Shown here: piece by piece, positions 17,118 through 25,760 of the stretch | How the letters are laid out: each line of letters opens with the position of its first letter | How positions within the stretch are numbered: the stretch's first letter is position 1 | NCBI GenBank assembly: GCA_035627955.1 | Contig: DASPKU010000001.1 | Coordinates: 248,001-312,000, forward strand | Length of the DNA: 64,000 nucleotides | Reading direction: 5' to 3' | Source of the DNA: Phycisphaerales bacterium | GTDB taxonomy: Bacteria; Planctomycetota; Phycisphaerae; Phycisphaerales; UBA1924 | Program-made: the position numbers and the translations under genes | Notes under the pieces: model-generated | What the model saw: only the letters and a program-made list of their open reading frames with translations | Database searches by the model: none | Told to the model about the DNA's origin: nothing

Positions 17118-17897
17118 TTACGCCGCGCCCGCCGTGACACGCTTGAGGGCCTGGTTGGCCGCGTAGCCCACTGCCAGCAGGGCGGCCACGCCCGCAGCAA
17201 TGCCGGCAATCGCGAGCCAGCGTGGGGTGGCGTTGGCGATGTCCTGCTTGCTGGTGAGCGTCTCGATGTGCGAGCCGATCCACACCGCCGCGATGGTGCG
17301 CGGCGCCATGCCCAGCAGCGTGCCGAGCCACAGCGGGGCCCGCGGCACCTGCACCGACGCCAGCAGCAGGTTTGTGAGGGCGAAGGGCGAGTTTGGCGGC
17401 ACGCGCACGAGGGCTACCAGGCCCGTGGTGCGCCAGAAGTCCGTCGAATGCACCTGCTCGCGCACGAGGGCGTCACGCACGCCCTTCCACTTGGGCTTCT
17501 CGGCGAGCAGCTTCATCACGCGGTCGCCGGTGGCGCGCCGGGCGATCTCGGTGCCCAGCCCGGCGCCCAAGGTGAAGGCCACGAGGGCCGCGGGCGTGCC
17601 GATGAGCATTCCGAAGGCGAAGCCGCCGAGCACGGCCTGGGCGTAGGTGGGCAGCACCGCCAGCCCGGCGAGCACGGCGAACGCGGCGGTGTACAGGAGC
17701 ACGCCAGGAGTGCCCTGATCGCGCAGCCAAGTGCTCACCAGCCCCATGTTGGCAAAGAGCAGGATGCCGCTGATGGGCGGCAGCGTGGTAGCGACGAGGG
17801 CCATGGGCCCGGCGGGGCCCAGGCGCGTCAGGAGGCGCGCGGGGGTGCGTGGTGGAGGCGCAGCCGGTGGGGGCGGGTTGGTGTCGGTCTCGGGCAA
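17118..17897 (-). CDS. VTT-domain (TVP38/TMEM64, DedA-related) membrane protein
   Basis: A polytopic membrane protein of about 259 residues. A proline-rich N-terminus precedes several hydrophobic helices. The VTT signature region is QAVLGGFAFGMLIGTPAALVAFTLGAGLGTEIARR, followed by LVALVRVPPNSPFALTNLLLASVQV. This family includes lipid scramblase-like transporters; the substrate here is unknown. The start is uncertain. A TTG at 17897 follows a -10-like box by 7 nt. The upstream ATG at 17954 would draw its first 19 residues from a repeat cluster. Confidence 0.8.
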   Translation of the reverse strand: MPETDTNPPPPAAPPPRTPARLLTRLGPAGPMALVATTLPPISGILLFANMGLVSTWLRDQGTPGVLLYTAAFAVLAGLAVLPTYAQAVLGGFAFGMLIGTPAALVAFTLGAGLGTEIARRATGDRVMKLLAEKPKWKGVRDALVREQVHSTDFWRTTGLVALVRVPPNSPFALTNLLLASVQVPRAPLWLGTLLGMAPRTIAAVWIGSHIETLTSKQDIANATPRWLAIAGIAAGVAALLAVGYAANQALKRVTAGAA

Positions 17898-17904
17898 GGC
17901 GTGA

Positions 17905-17910
17905 ACACTA
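17905..17910 (-). promoter_or_regulatory. Putative -10 box TAGTGT for the VTT gene
   Basis: On the minus strand TAGTGT ends 7 nt before the TTG at 17897. Confidence 0.35.
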
Positions 17911-17920
17911 GGAATGTGCC

Positions 17921-18110
17921 CTCGCGGAGAACGCGGGGGCGCTGAAGAAGGCATTGAACGCGGAGGGTGCGGAGGGAAGACCCGGAGTACGCGGAGGGGC
18001 ATTTGGACGCGAAGTGGAAGGCACGAAGGCGCGGACTGGCCGGGTCGCTTCACAAGTGCGACTTCCACCCGACTCCTTTTCGCGCCTTCGCTCCCCCTTC
18101 GCGTCCTGCG
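17921..18110. repeat. CGCGGAG / GCGAAG short repeat cluster
   Basis: Degenerate units such as CTCGCGGAGAACGCGG, GCGGAGGGTGCGGAGG and GTACGCGGAGG fill 17921-17999. A loose inverted arrangement of CGCGAAGTGGAAGG... and ...CCCTTCGCGTCC follows to 18110. No gene is supported between 17955 and 18236. Confidence 0.55.
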
Positions 18111-18236
18111 CAACTTAGCGGAATGCGGTGCAACCATTCGGCGAGCGCCGGCTACACCGTTTGCACCCGCGCACGCTTGCGTCCGGGCAGGTAGGGCAGG
18201 GCGGCGCGTCCTGCCACGCGCGACTCCGAATACCCG

Positions 18237-18242
18237 TAGGCT
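18237..18242 (+). promoter_or_regulatory. Putative -10 box TAGGCT for the gene at 18249
   Basis: TAGGCT ends 6 nt before the ATG at 18249. Confidence 0.4.
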
Positions 18243-18248
18243 GAGTTG

Positions 18249-18992
18249 ATGAGCTGCAAACCCAGAAGACCAGCTTGGACATGGATCGTCGCCCTTGGGT
18301 TGATGGCGTCCGCGGCGATTCTTGCGGTCCGTTCGGCACCGCGTTCCATCGAGGGCTCGCTCGCCCAACTTCGGCGGGTGTACGACCAGTACCCGGGTGT
18401 CGGGAGGGCGGAGTGGTACCGGCGCAGGGACGCTGTCGCCGGGCAGTTGGCCTCGAATGAAGTACTGAGAGGCGACGCGCTGGAGTTCCTCGTGAGGAGC
18501 CCTGAGCGCTCCGACTTCGCGGGCACCCTCCAGTGTGCACTGTTTGAGCAGCTTCTCGTGGCAGGGGATCGGCGGAAGTTAGTGCGAATGCTTGCGAATG
18601 TGCCGGTGGAGGTGGATGACCCCGACGGGTACTTCGTTGAGTACTCGCTTGTGAACCCTTACTTGGATCGACCGCTCGAGAACTTCACCATTCTGTTCGA
18701 GGCCTGGGAAGCGGCGACCCGCCCCGAGGTGAAGCGGACCATCGCGTCGTCGTTCCTTCGCGCGTTCTCTGCCGACATCCACCCGGCTTGGTGTGACGAG
18801 GAGGTGGTTGCACACGCCAGCCGCGTGTTCGATCGGGACCGCAAGGCATGGAAAGTAAATCGAGAGTGGCGAAAGGCCTACAACCCGGGGCTGTTCCATA
18901 GCTTCGACGGGCGGGGCGAGACTGCGCCCCCATTATTCATTCCAATGGATGGACCGGACGAGGTGCGTGAGGTACGGCGCTCGGCTCCATAA
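18249..18992 (+). CDS. Hypothetical membrane-anchored or secreted protein
   Basis: A 247-residue protein with an N-terminal hydrophobic helix (about 9-28) serving as signal or anchor. A charged, helical body follows. Segments such as SLAQLRRVYDQYPGVGRAEWYRRRDAV and WKVNREWRKAYNPGLFHSF are distinctive but unknown to me. No catalytic motif is evident. It stands alone, followed by a 29-bp hairpin repeat. Confidence 0.6.
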   Translation: MSCKPRRPAWTWIVALGLMASAAILAVRSAPRSIEGSLAQLRRVYDQYPGVGRAEWYRRRDAVAGQLASNEVLRGDALEFLVRSPERSDFAGTLQCALFEQLLVAGDRRKLVRMLANVPVEVDDPDGYFVEYSLVNPYLDRPLENFTILFEAWEAATRPEVKRTIASSFLRAFSADIHPAWCDEEVVAHASRVFDRDRKAWKVNREWRKAYNPGLFHSFDGRGETAPPLFIPMDGPDEVREVRRSAP

Positions 18993-19000
18993 AGCAAAGC

Positions 19001-19029
19001 CACCGAGATGGGGACATCTCGGTGGCACG
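19001..19029 (+). repeat. 29-bp hairpin repeat, copy 1
   Basis: Arms CACCGAGATG and CATCTCGGTG (10 bp, perfect), loop GGGA, tail GCACG. Confidence 0.9.
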
Positions 19030-19166
19030 GTGGACGTTGGGTACGAGCCCGGAACGCAGTGACGGGTCCTTGAGTGAACCCTGCGCCGGTGAAGACTCGG
19101 CCCACTCACTTCGTTCGGGGCTCGTATCGAACGGTGCTCGCGGGGACCGGCGCGTTCGCGTTCAAC

Positions 19167-20519
19167 TCAGCTCGGCCTTACCGGCGCACGCCCCACGGAG
19201 TAGTAGGTGAAGCCGGTCTCGGCCATCTGGGAGCGGCGGTAGAGGTTGCGGCCGTCGAAGATGGTCTTGCCCTTCATGATGCTGGCGAGGCGGGCGAAGT
19301 CGGGGGACTTGAACTCGTCCCAGTCAGTGGAGATCACGATGGCGTCGGCGCCCTTGGCGCACTCGTACATCTCGTCGCAGATCGTGACGGTGTTGGCGGG
19401 GCCCATCTCGGCGCGGACGTTGTCGGCGGCGACGGGGTCGTAGCCGCGGACCGCGGCGCCGTAGCCCATGGCCTTGCGCATCAACGTGAGGGCGGGGGCC
19501 TCGCGGATGTCGTCGGTGCGGGGTTTGAAAGCCAGGCCCCAGAAGGCGATGGTCTTGCCGGTGAGGCCGCCGGAGGACTTGAAGTGGGCCTGGATCTTGT
19601 CGAAGAAGCGGTCGCGCTGCTTCTGGTTGACCTCGTGGACGGACTTGCTGAGCTTGGCCTCGATGCCCGCCTTGTCGCCCATCATGATGCAGGCGAGCGT
19701 GTCCTTGGGGAAGCAGCTGCCGCCGTAGCCCAGGCCGGGGTAGAGGAACTGGTTGCCGATGCGCTTGTCAGAGCACATGCCCTCGCGGACCTTGCCGATG
19801 TCGGCGCCGTAGGCCTCGCAGAGGTTGGCCATCTCGTTGATGAAGCTGATCTTGGTCGCGAGGAAGTTGTTGCTCGCGTACTTGACCATCTCGGCCGAGA
19901 GGATGTCCATCAGGAAGATGGGGTGGCCCTGGCGGACGAAGGGGTCGTAGAGCTGGCGGAACATCTCGCCGGTGCGGTCGTCCTCAACGCCGACAACGAC
20001 GCGGTCGGGCTTATTGAAGTCGTTGATGGCGTCGCCTTCCTTGAGGAACTCGGGGTTGTCGGCGACGGAGAAGGGGGTGTCGGGGCCGACGATGTCGCGG
20101 ATGCGGGTCTTGACCGAGAGCGTGGTGCCGACGGGGACGGTCGACTTGACCACGATGACCTTTGGCTTCTGCTTGGGGCCCAGGGTCTTGAGGGTCGCGG
20201 CGATGTCGTCGGCGGCGGAGTTGATGTACTTGAGGTCGGTGTGGCCGCGCTCGTCGGAGGGGGTGCCGACGCAGATGAAGATCATCTCGGCGTCGCGGTA
20301 GGCCTCGGCCTTGTCGAGGGTGTACTTGAGGCGGCCGGCCTCGTAGTTGCGCTCCATGAGCTCGGTGAGGCCGGGCTCGTAGATGGGGCAGATGCCCTGG
20401 CGGAGCTTCTCGATCTTCTTGGCGTCGACGTCGAGGCAGGTGACGTCATTGCCGGTGTTGGCGAAGCAGACGCCGGTGACGAGACCCACATAACCGGTAC
20501 CAACCATCGTCAGACGCAT
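19167..20519 (-). CDS. ugd: UDP-glucose 6-dehydrogenase
   Basis: A 450-residue enzyme oxidising UDP-glucose to UDP-glucuronate for surface polysaccharides. The N-terminal NAD fold starts at residue 1 (MRLTMVGTGYVGLVTG). ICPIYEPGLTELM, STVPVGTT and NPEFLKEGDAINDF follow in the family order. The catalytic cysteine lies in GYGGSCFPKDT and the C-terminal UDP-binding domain includes FWGLAFKPRTDDIREAP. It is monocistronic on the minus strand. Confidence 0.96.
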   Translation of the reverse strand: MRLTMVGTGYVGLVTGVCFANTGNDVTCLDVDAKKIEKLRQGICPIYEPGLTELMERNYEAGRLKYTLDKAEAYRDAEMIFICVGTPSDERGHTDLKYINSAADDIAATLKTLGPKQKPKVIVVKSTVPVGTTLSVKTRIRDIVGPDTPFSVADNPEFLKEGDAINDFNKPDRVVVGVEDDRTGEMFRQLYDPFVRQGHPIFLMDILSAEMVKYASNNFLATKISFINEMANLCEAYGADIGKVREGMCSDKRIGNQFLYPGLGYGGSCFPKDTLACIMMGDKAGIEAKLSKSVHEVNQKQRDRFFDKIQAHFKSSGGLTGKTIAFWGLAFKPRTDDIREAPALTLMRKAMGYGAAVRGYDPVAADNVRAEMGPANTVTICDEMYECAKGADAIVISTDWDEFKSPDFARLASIMKGKTIFDGRNLYRRSQMAETGFTYYSVGRAPVRPS

Positions 20520-20635
20520 CGGGGACTCCGTGGGGGGCGTTTGGGGGACTGGGCCAGGGGGCGAAGAGGCTCGGAGGGGGTAGGTGGGGTACGAGGGCGG
20601 TCCCCGGGCCGTTCACGCGTGGTCCGGGGAAAGAG

Positions 20636-20641
20636 AGTATA
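20636..20641 (-). promoter_or_regulatory. Putative -10 box TATACT for ugd
   Basis: On the minus strand TATACT lies about 117 nt before the ugd ATG, which would give a leader of roughly 110 nt. It is the best -10 match in the divergent region 20520-20735. No clear -35 box is seen. Confidence 0.4.
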
Positions 20642-20735
20642 AGGCCACGTTTTTCGGTCGCTGTCAGCCGTGGAGTGAGAAGATCGGCTGGTTTGTGGCG
20701 CGGTTTGAGGAACCTGAACGGAGGAAAGGTCCCCT

Positions 20736-21605
20736 ATGGACGGGAAGCGGACGCAGAGGTCGGGGAAGGCGGGTCGCAAGGGCGGGGCGAAGGCGGCGGC
20801 GGTGACGAGCGCGACTGCCGATCGGCACAGGCTTTACGAGGCGGCGGTGCAGTCCCCCGAAGCGGAGGTGGGGTTTGTATCGACGCAGTTCCGAAAACTG
20901 CGCGGGCGGGCGGCGCGGGTCCTGCGCGAGGACTTCTGCGGCACGGCCCTGACGAGCTGCGAATGGGTGAAAACGCATTCAGAGAACCGGGCGGTGGGGC
21001 TGGACCTGCACCGGCCGACCTTGGCATGGGCGAAGAAGAACAACGTGGGCGCGTTGACGGAGGAGCAGCGGGGGCGCGTCACGCTGCTGGAGTGCGATGT
21101 GCGGTCGCCGGTCGCCGAGGCGAGGGGCGTGGACATCGTCAACGCGATGAACTTCAGCTACTGGATCTTCAAAACGCGGGAGGGGCTGCGGGCCTACTTC
21201 GAGAGCGTGCGCGAGTCGCTCGCGGAGGACGGGGTGTTCTTCCTGGACCACTACGGCGGGTACGAGAGCGCGAAGGTGCAGGAGGATCGGCGGCGGTACA
21301 AGGTCTTCGGCGGGTTCACGTACGTGTGGGACCAGGCGTCGTTCAACCCCATCACGGCCGACTACACGTGCCACATCCACTTTGAGTTCAAGCGCGGGCC
21401 GGCGATGCGGAGGGCGTTCACGTACGAGTGGCGGTTGTGGACCCTGGTGGAGGTGCAGGAGCTGCTGCGCGAGGCGGGGTTTAAGCGCGTGACGGTGTAC
21501 TGGGAGGGGACGGACGCGAAGGGGAAGGGGAACGGGGTGTTCCGGGCGAGGAAGGTGGGGGAGGCGGACGCGGCGTATATCTGTTACTTGAGCGCGGAGA
21601 AGTAG
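20736..21605 (+). CDS. Class I SAM-dependent methyltransferase
   Basis: A 289-residue protein with a lysine/alanine-rich N-terminus (1-28) and a Rossmann methyltransferase domain. Motif I is unusual (REDFCGTALTSCEWV); the acidic motif II is AVGLDLHRPTLAWAKK. NAMNFSYWIFKTREGLRAYFESVRESL and FFLDHYGGYES resemble motifs IV-VI. The end (VTVYWEGTDAKGKGNGVFRARK) is conserved in similar bacterial proteins as I recall them. The substrate is unknown. GGAGG precedes the ATG by a suitable distance. Confidence 0.8.
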   Translation: MDGKRTQRSGKAGRKGGAKAAAVTSATADRHRLYEAAVQSPEAEVGFVSTQFRKLRGRAARVLREDFCGTALTSCEWVKTHSENRAVGLDLHRPTLAWAKKNNVGALTEEQRGRVTLLECDVRSPVAEARGVDIVNAMNFSYWIFKTREGLRAYFESVRESLAEDGVFFLDHYGGYESAKVQEDRRRYKVFGGFTYVWDQASFNPITADYTCHIHFEFKRGPAMRRAFTYEWRLWTLVEVQELLREAGFKRVTVYWEGTDAKGKGNGVFRARKVGEADAAYICYLSAEK

Positions 21606-21616
21606 GGAAGGCTGAT

Positions 21617-22099
21617 GTGGATACGAGGAGTCCACGCGTTGTTTTGAAGCGGCTTGGTTGCATCATCCTGATCGCCTCTTTCGCCCTCAGCATTGCAGCC
21701 CTTGTGGGCACCTGGAATCGGTACGTCTGTTGGGTGTCGGCCTCTGGTCACACCGGCATGACCTGCGAGCATGGCATGCTGTGCGTGGTGACCCACAGGT
21801 ACCCGTTCCCTGAGCGTGGGTTTCACACGGGCGAGGCGGAGCCGGGCCCGCTCTCCTGGTGGCCGGGGATCGCCGATAGGTACGACCATCATGGCGACAA
21901 CATCAAGGGTCGAATCTACTCGATCCCTTTGTGGAATCTAGTGGCGGCTTTCGGGGTGCCCTGTGCTTTGATGACACGACGCCTCTGCACGCGGAAGCCG
22001 CGAGAGGCTTGTCATAAGTGTGGGTATTCTCGTCAGGGACTCGAGACCGGGTCCGTGTGCCCAGAGTGCGGCAGCCAAGACACGATCACGATGGCGTGA
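21617..22099 (+). CDS. Zinc-ribbon membrane protein (C-terminal CHKCGYS)
   Basis: A 160-residue protein from a GTG start. It has an N-terminal helix (about 12-34), an exported middle domain, a second helix (about 107-122) and a C-terminal ribbon, CHKCGYSRQGLETGSVCPECG. The layout is the same as the protein at 16231. The last five residues (TITMA) and the stop codon come from a copy of the 29-bp hairpin repeat, so the native C-terminus may have been altered by the insertion. Confidence 0.7.
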   Translation: MDTRSPRVVLKRLGCIILIASFALSIAALVGTWNRYVCWVSASGHTGMTCEHGMLCVVTHRYPFPERGFHTGEAEPGPLSWWPGIADRYDHHGDNIKGRIYSIPLWNLVAAFGVPCALMTRRLCTRKPREACHKCGYSRQGLETGSVCPECGSQDTITMA

Positions 22100-22109
22100 T
22101 CGTGGCACC
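22081..22109 (+). repeat. 29-bp hairpin repeat, copy 2 (alternative arm sequence)
   Basis: Arms CACGATCACG and CGTGATCGTG (perfect), loop ATGG, tail GCACC. The stop codon of the preceding gene (22097-22099) lies in the 3' arm. Confidence 0.85.
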
Positions 22110-22141
22110 GATGTGGGGTGTTGGACGCGAGGTAGAGACGC

Positions 22142-23005
22142 ATGGCGTTCTTCGACTGGTTGCGGCGGCGGTTGGGGGGCGGCGATGAAAGGGTGCCGGG
22201 GCGGCGGGTTCGCAGCGCGCCGCGCACGTTGGAGGAGGTCGCGGCGCTGGTGGAGCGGGAGGGGTTGAAGGAGCGGTGGGTGGACATCCAGCGGCTGGTG
22301 CGGCCGTGCGTGTACCTGGAGTTGGAGGCGTGTGACCCAGTGACCGTCACCGCGGAGCACTCGTTCCTGGGTGGAGGGTTTGCATCCCTGCGGCGGGGCG
22401 AGGAATGGCCTGCGGTGGACGGGAGGCCGCTGGACCCGCTGGCACGGATCCGGCTGTCGGAGGCGGCGGCGCACGACCGTGACGGGATGCTGCCGCGTTC
22501 GGGAGCCCTGACGTTCTGGTACAGCATCGAGGAGCAGCCGTGGGGCGGATCGGCGGAGGACGCGAGGTATGTACGTGTCACGTTCACACCGCAGGATGCT
22601 CCGTTGGAACGGCGTGAACTGCCGGGGGCTGCGGCGGGCAAGGAGGGGAAGCGGCCTCCGCTGCGATAGGTGACCTTCGTGCCGGGGTTCACGCTGCCGG
22701 ACGCGGAGGAACTGCCCAGCGGCGTGACGTTCGGCGAGGGCGATGAGTACTTTGAGCTGCTGCACGCGGTGCGGCCTGAGGGCGGGCATCAGATGCTGGG
22801 GCATGCGGACCTGATCCAGGGCTCGATGCTCGACGACCAGACGCCGGCGGCAGGGGACGAGTGGGTGCTGCTGCTCCAGCTTGGATCCGATAATGGGCTG
22901 GACTGGATGTGGGGTGACGCCGGGCACCTGTACTTCTGGATCAGCCGGCGGGACCTGGAGCGTGGAGAGTTCTCGAGGATGTGGCAGCGGCTGCAGTGCT
23001 TCTGA
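22142..23005 (+). pseudogene. DUF1963-like (YwqG) gene interrupted by an in-frame TAG
   Basis: Two frames, 22142-22669 and 22670-23005, are contiguous in the same reading frame and separated only by a TAG at 22667-22669. Together they read as one protein of about 287 residues. The first part carries GMLPRSGALTFWYSIEEQPWG. The second carries TLPDAEELPSG, HQMLGHADLIQGSM and WGDAGHLYFWISRRDLERGEFSRMWQRLQCF, all characteristic of DUF1963 in that order. The family function is unknown. The simplest reading is a single nonsense mutation. Restart at the adjacent GTG (22670) as a split protein is possible. Confidence 0.75.
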
Positions 23006-23015
23006 CAGGGTGGGG

Positions 23016-23044
23016 CACGATCACGAAGACGTGATCGTGGCACG
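23016..23044 (+). repeat. 29-bp hairpin repeat, copy 3 (alternative arm sequence)
   Basis: Arms CACGATCACG and CGTGATCGTG (perfect), loop AAGA, tail GCACG. The dxs stop codon (23021-23023, minus strand) lies in the 5' arm. Confidence 0.9.
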
Positions 23045-24931
23045 GGAGCGGATCGCGCGGACGATCGACGGGGTGTCGAGGCCGGCTTCGGTCAGCTGCT
23101 GGACGCGGGAGTTCTGGTGGATCCAGGCGTCGGGGAGGCCGAGGCGAGTGATCGCGGTGGTGTCGAGGTTCATCTCGGCCGCGGCTTCGAGGACGGCGGC
23201 GCCGAAGCCGCCTGGCAGCGTGTGGTCCTCGATGGTGATGATGGGCGTACGGGCCTCGAGCAGGTTGCGGATGAGGGCCTTGTCGACGGGCTTGGCGAAG
23301 CGGGCGTCGTAGACGGCGACCTTGGTGTCGGACTTGACGGCGTCGGCCGCGTCGAGGGCGTTGATGGCGAGGGTGCCGAAGGCGAGGATCGCGACGTCGG
23401 GGTCGGTGGCTTCGGGCGTGAGGTTGTGGGCCTCGCCGAGCTCGAAGGGCGGGCAGCGGCGCTCGGCGAGTTTGAGGCTCACGTTGTCGCGCGGGTAGCG
23501 GAGGGCGGAGAGGCCCTTCTCGTACGTCCGCATGAACTCGAGCGCGGCCTTTAGCGTGGGCTCGTCGATGGCGGCCATGATGACCGCGCCGGGGAGGGTG
23601 CGGAGCAGGGAGATGTCGCAGAAGCCGTGGTGCACGGCGCCGTCGCCGCCGACCAGGCCCGCGCGGTCGAGGCAGAGGCGGACGGGGAGGTTCTGCAACG
23701 CGGCCTCCTGGAAGGCCTGGTCGAAGCAGCGCTGGAAGAAGGTCGAGTAGACGGCGAGGAAGGGCTTGTAGCCGGTCTTGGCCAGGCCCGCCATCATGTC
23801 GAGAGCGTGAGACTCGCAGATGCCCACGTCCCACGCGCGGTCGGGGAAGCGGGGCAGGACCTTGCTGAGGCCCGTGCCGTCGGGCATCGCGGCCGTGGCG
23901 GTGACGACCTTGGGGTCGCGCTCCATGAGGTCGAGCATGGCGTCGCCGAACGCGGCGGTGAAGCTGCGGCCTTCGGACTTGAGCGTGCCGTCGGTCTTGG
24001 TGAAGGTCGGCGGCGAGTGGAACTTAGTGGAGTCCTTCTCTGCGTACTCGTAGCCCTTGCCCTTGATGGTCTTGACGTGCAGGAGCATGGGGCGGTCGAG
24101 GTCGCGGGCCTCGCGGAGGAACTTGATCAGTGTGGGCAGGTCGTGGCCGTCGATGGGGCCGGCGGTGACGAGGCCGAAGTGCTCGAACCACGCGGCGCCC
24201 TCGGCGACGACGGCCTTGGTCATCTCGCCCGCGGCGTGGTAGGCCGCGCGGAGGGCGCCGCCGCCGGGGGTGGACTTGAGGACCTCGCCCGCAGACTTCT
24301 TGAAGTCGGTGTAGAGGTGGGAGAGGCGGAGGCGGTCAAAGTAGTGGGCGAGGGCGCCCTGGGGCTTGCTGATGGACATCCCGTTGTCGTTGAGGACGAC
24401 GAGGAACTGGCGCTTGAGCGTGCCGGCGCCGTTGAGGCCTTCCATGGCGACGCCGTTGGCGATGGAGGCGTCGCCGATGAGCGTGACAACGCGCCGGCCG
24501 GTGGGGTTGGTCTTGGGGTCGAAGGCTTCTTTGTTCAGGGTGTCGCCGCGGGCCATGCCGACGGCGGTGGGGATGCCAGTGCCGGCGTGGCCGACGGAGA
24601 AGAGGTCGTAGCGGGACTCTTTGGGGTCAGGGAAGCCGGCCATGCCCTCGCGCGTCCTCAGCTTGGACAGCAGCGGCAGGCGGCCGGTGAGCAGCTTGTG
24701 CGGGTAGCACTGGTGGCCGACGTCAAAGAGGAGCCGGTCGTAGGAGAAGTCAAAGACGTAGTGGAGGGCGATGGTGAGCTCGACGACGCCGAGGTTGGGG
24801 GCGAGGTGGCCGCCGGAGAGGGAGACCTGCGAGCAGATGGCGTCGCGGATCTCCTGGGCGAGCTGCTGGAGCTGGGGGATGGACAGGCCGCGGAGGTCGT
24901 GGGGTGAGGCGATGGTGGGGAGGATGGGCAT
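23021..24931 (-). CDS. dxs: 1-deoxy-D-xylulose-5-phosphate synthase
   Basis: A 636-residue thiamine-diphosphate enzyme making DXP from pyruvate and glyceraldehyde 3-phosphate, the entry to the MEP isoprenoid pathway. LSGGHLAPNLGVVELTIALHYVF, GDASIANGVAMEGLNGAG (cofactor motif), DRAGLVGGDGAVHHGFCDISLLR and IEDHTLPGGFGAAV are in place. The ATG at 24931 is chosen; the frame extends upstream with unlike sequence. The final residues (ATITSS) come from a hairpin repeat. The isoprenoid theme continues with the polyprenyl synthase about 0.9 kb upstream on the same strand, separated by parDE. Confidence 0.95.
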   Translation of the reverse strand: MPILPTIASPHDLRGLSIPQLQQLAQEIRDAICSQVSLSGGHLAPNLGVVELTIALHYVFDFSYDRLLFDVGHQCYPHKLLTGRLPLLSKLRTREGMAGFPDPKESRYDLFSVGHAGTGIPTAVGMARGDTLNKEAFDPKTNPTGRRVVTLIGDASIANGVAMEGLNGAGTLKRQFLVVLNDNGMSISKPQGALAHYFDRLRLSHLYTDFKKSAGEVLKSTPGGGALRAAYHAAGEMTKAVVAEGAAWFEHFGLVTAGPIDGHDLPTLIKFLREARDLDRPMLLHVKTIKGKGYEYAEKDSTKFHSPPTFTKTDGTLKSEGRSFTAAFGDAMLDLMERDPKVVTATAAMPDGTGLSKVLPRFPDRAWDVGICESHALDMMAGLAKTGYKPFLAVYSTFFQRCFDQAFQEAALQNLPVRLCLDRAGLVGGDGAVHHGFCDISLLRTLPGAVIMAAIDEPTLKAALEFMRTYEKGLSALRYPRDNVSLKLAERRCPPFELGEAHNLTPEATDPDVAILAFGTLAINALDAADAVKSDTKVAVYDARFAKPVDKALIRNLLEARTPIITIEDHTLPGGFGAAVLEAAAEMNLDTTAITRLGLPDAWIHQNSRVQQLTEAGLDTPSIVRAIRSRATITSS

Positions 24932-25035
24932 TGGTGGGTGCGGCCAGCCGGTGGTTTCAAAGTTTCTTGAAAGAAGTGTATGGTTCGGCCGGGGGTGGGG
25001 GCAAGGAGAGGATCGGGCGGAGGGGCGGCGGGGGA

Positions 25036-25332
25036 TCAATCGAAGAGGTCGGGCAGATTGCGGGCCGTGTGCAGGATGTGGTCGATGCGGATGGGGCTGC
25101 TCTCGCAGTCGTAGACGACGTAGAACGGTACTGCGAGCCACCATCGGATGTTCGGTGGCGTGAGGCGTGGTTTCTGAACACCGGCGCGCGGCGCCTCGCC
25201 GATTAGGTGGAAGGCGCGGTGCAGCTTCTCCAGCATGGCATCGGCGCGGTCGGGGCCGTCATGCTCGGTGATGTAGTCGATGATATTTTCGAGCTCGACC
25301 GCCGCGCCCTCGGTGACGTGCCACTTGTTCAC
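25036..25332 (-). CDS. parE: ParE/RelE-family toxin
   Basis: A 98-residue protein of the RelE/ParE toxin superfamily. ENIIDYITEHDGPDRADAMLEKLHRAFHLIGEAPRAGVQKPRL and FYVVYDCESSPIRIDHILHTARNL fit the ParE pattern, ending in the usual HxARN. ParE toxins poison gyrase and RelE toxins cleave mRNA; the absence of clear RelE catalytic residues favours ParE. The GTG start overlaps the antitoxin stop by 4 nt (GTGA). Confidence 0.88.
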   Translation of the reverse strand: MNKWHVTEGAAVELENIIDYITEHDGPDRADAMLEKLHRAFHLIGEAPRAGVQKPRLTPPNIRWWLAVPFYVVYDCESSPIRIDHILHTARNLPDLFD

Positions 25333-25667
25333 GCGGACTTCCTTTTCCGCTTTGATTGCACCCTCTGCCGCAGGCGGGCCATGAGCTCTTCGCCATCGTG
25401 GAGGCGGCCGGCCGCGGCATCATCATCCGCACGCTTGAGGATCTCGTCAAAGTGAGCACGCAGCTTGTCCCAGACGTGGTCGGGGACTCTTGCCCGCTCT
25501 TCATCGGTGAGACCTCCCGAAAGCTCCTTCTCGATCAGCCGCTTCCACTCTTCGCGCTCGAGGAGGCGAAGGCCTTCGCGGACGACCTCGCTTGCGGTCT
25601 GGTAGCGGCCGGAGGCGACCTGGTCGCGGACGAACTGCTCCTGGGCGGGGGGGAGGGAGACGTTCAT
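25329..25667 (-). CDS. parD: ParD-family antitoxin
   Basis: A 112-residue ribbon-helix-helix antitoxin. The N-terminus MNVSLPPAQEQFVRDQVASGRYQTASEVVREGLRLLEREEW is the standard ParD DNA-binding fold. The C-terminus (about 60-112) should wrap the toxin. It is about 25 residues longer than many ParD proteins, ending in a basic KRKRKSA tail. An ATG at 25685 is an alternative start. Antitoxin then toxin with a 4-nt overlap is the typical autoregulated order. Confidence 0.88.
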   Translation of the reverse strand: MNVSLPPAQEQFVRDQVASGRYQTASEVVREGLRLLEREEWKRLIEKELSGGLTDEERARVPDHVWDKLRAHFDEILKRADDDAAAGRLHDGEELMARLRQRVQSKRKRKSA

Positions 25668-25760
25668 GGTTTCGCGCTGTGGCATGCGAGGATTGTGGGG
25701 TGGGGGAGGGGGTGTGTCAAGATGTGACACAGGGGGTAGGGCGCGAAGGGGAGACCAGCT

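Noticed and set aside
19074-20642. Long plus-strand open frame of about 520 codons
   Set aside because: It is antisense to ugd. Its product is Gly/Val/Ala/Asp-rich with no recognisable domain, a typical shadow of GC-rich codon usage.
22667-22669. Pyrrolysine or suppressor readthrough of the TAG in the DUF1963-like gene
   Set aside because: There is no sign of a pyrrolysine system, and a single nonsense mutation explains the data more simply.
23627-24907. Plus-strand open frame of about 425 codons
   Set aside because: It is antisense to dxs and has shadow-like composition.
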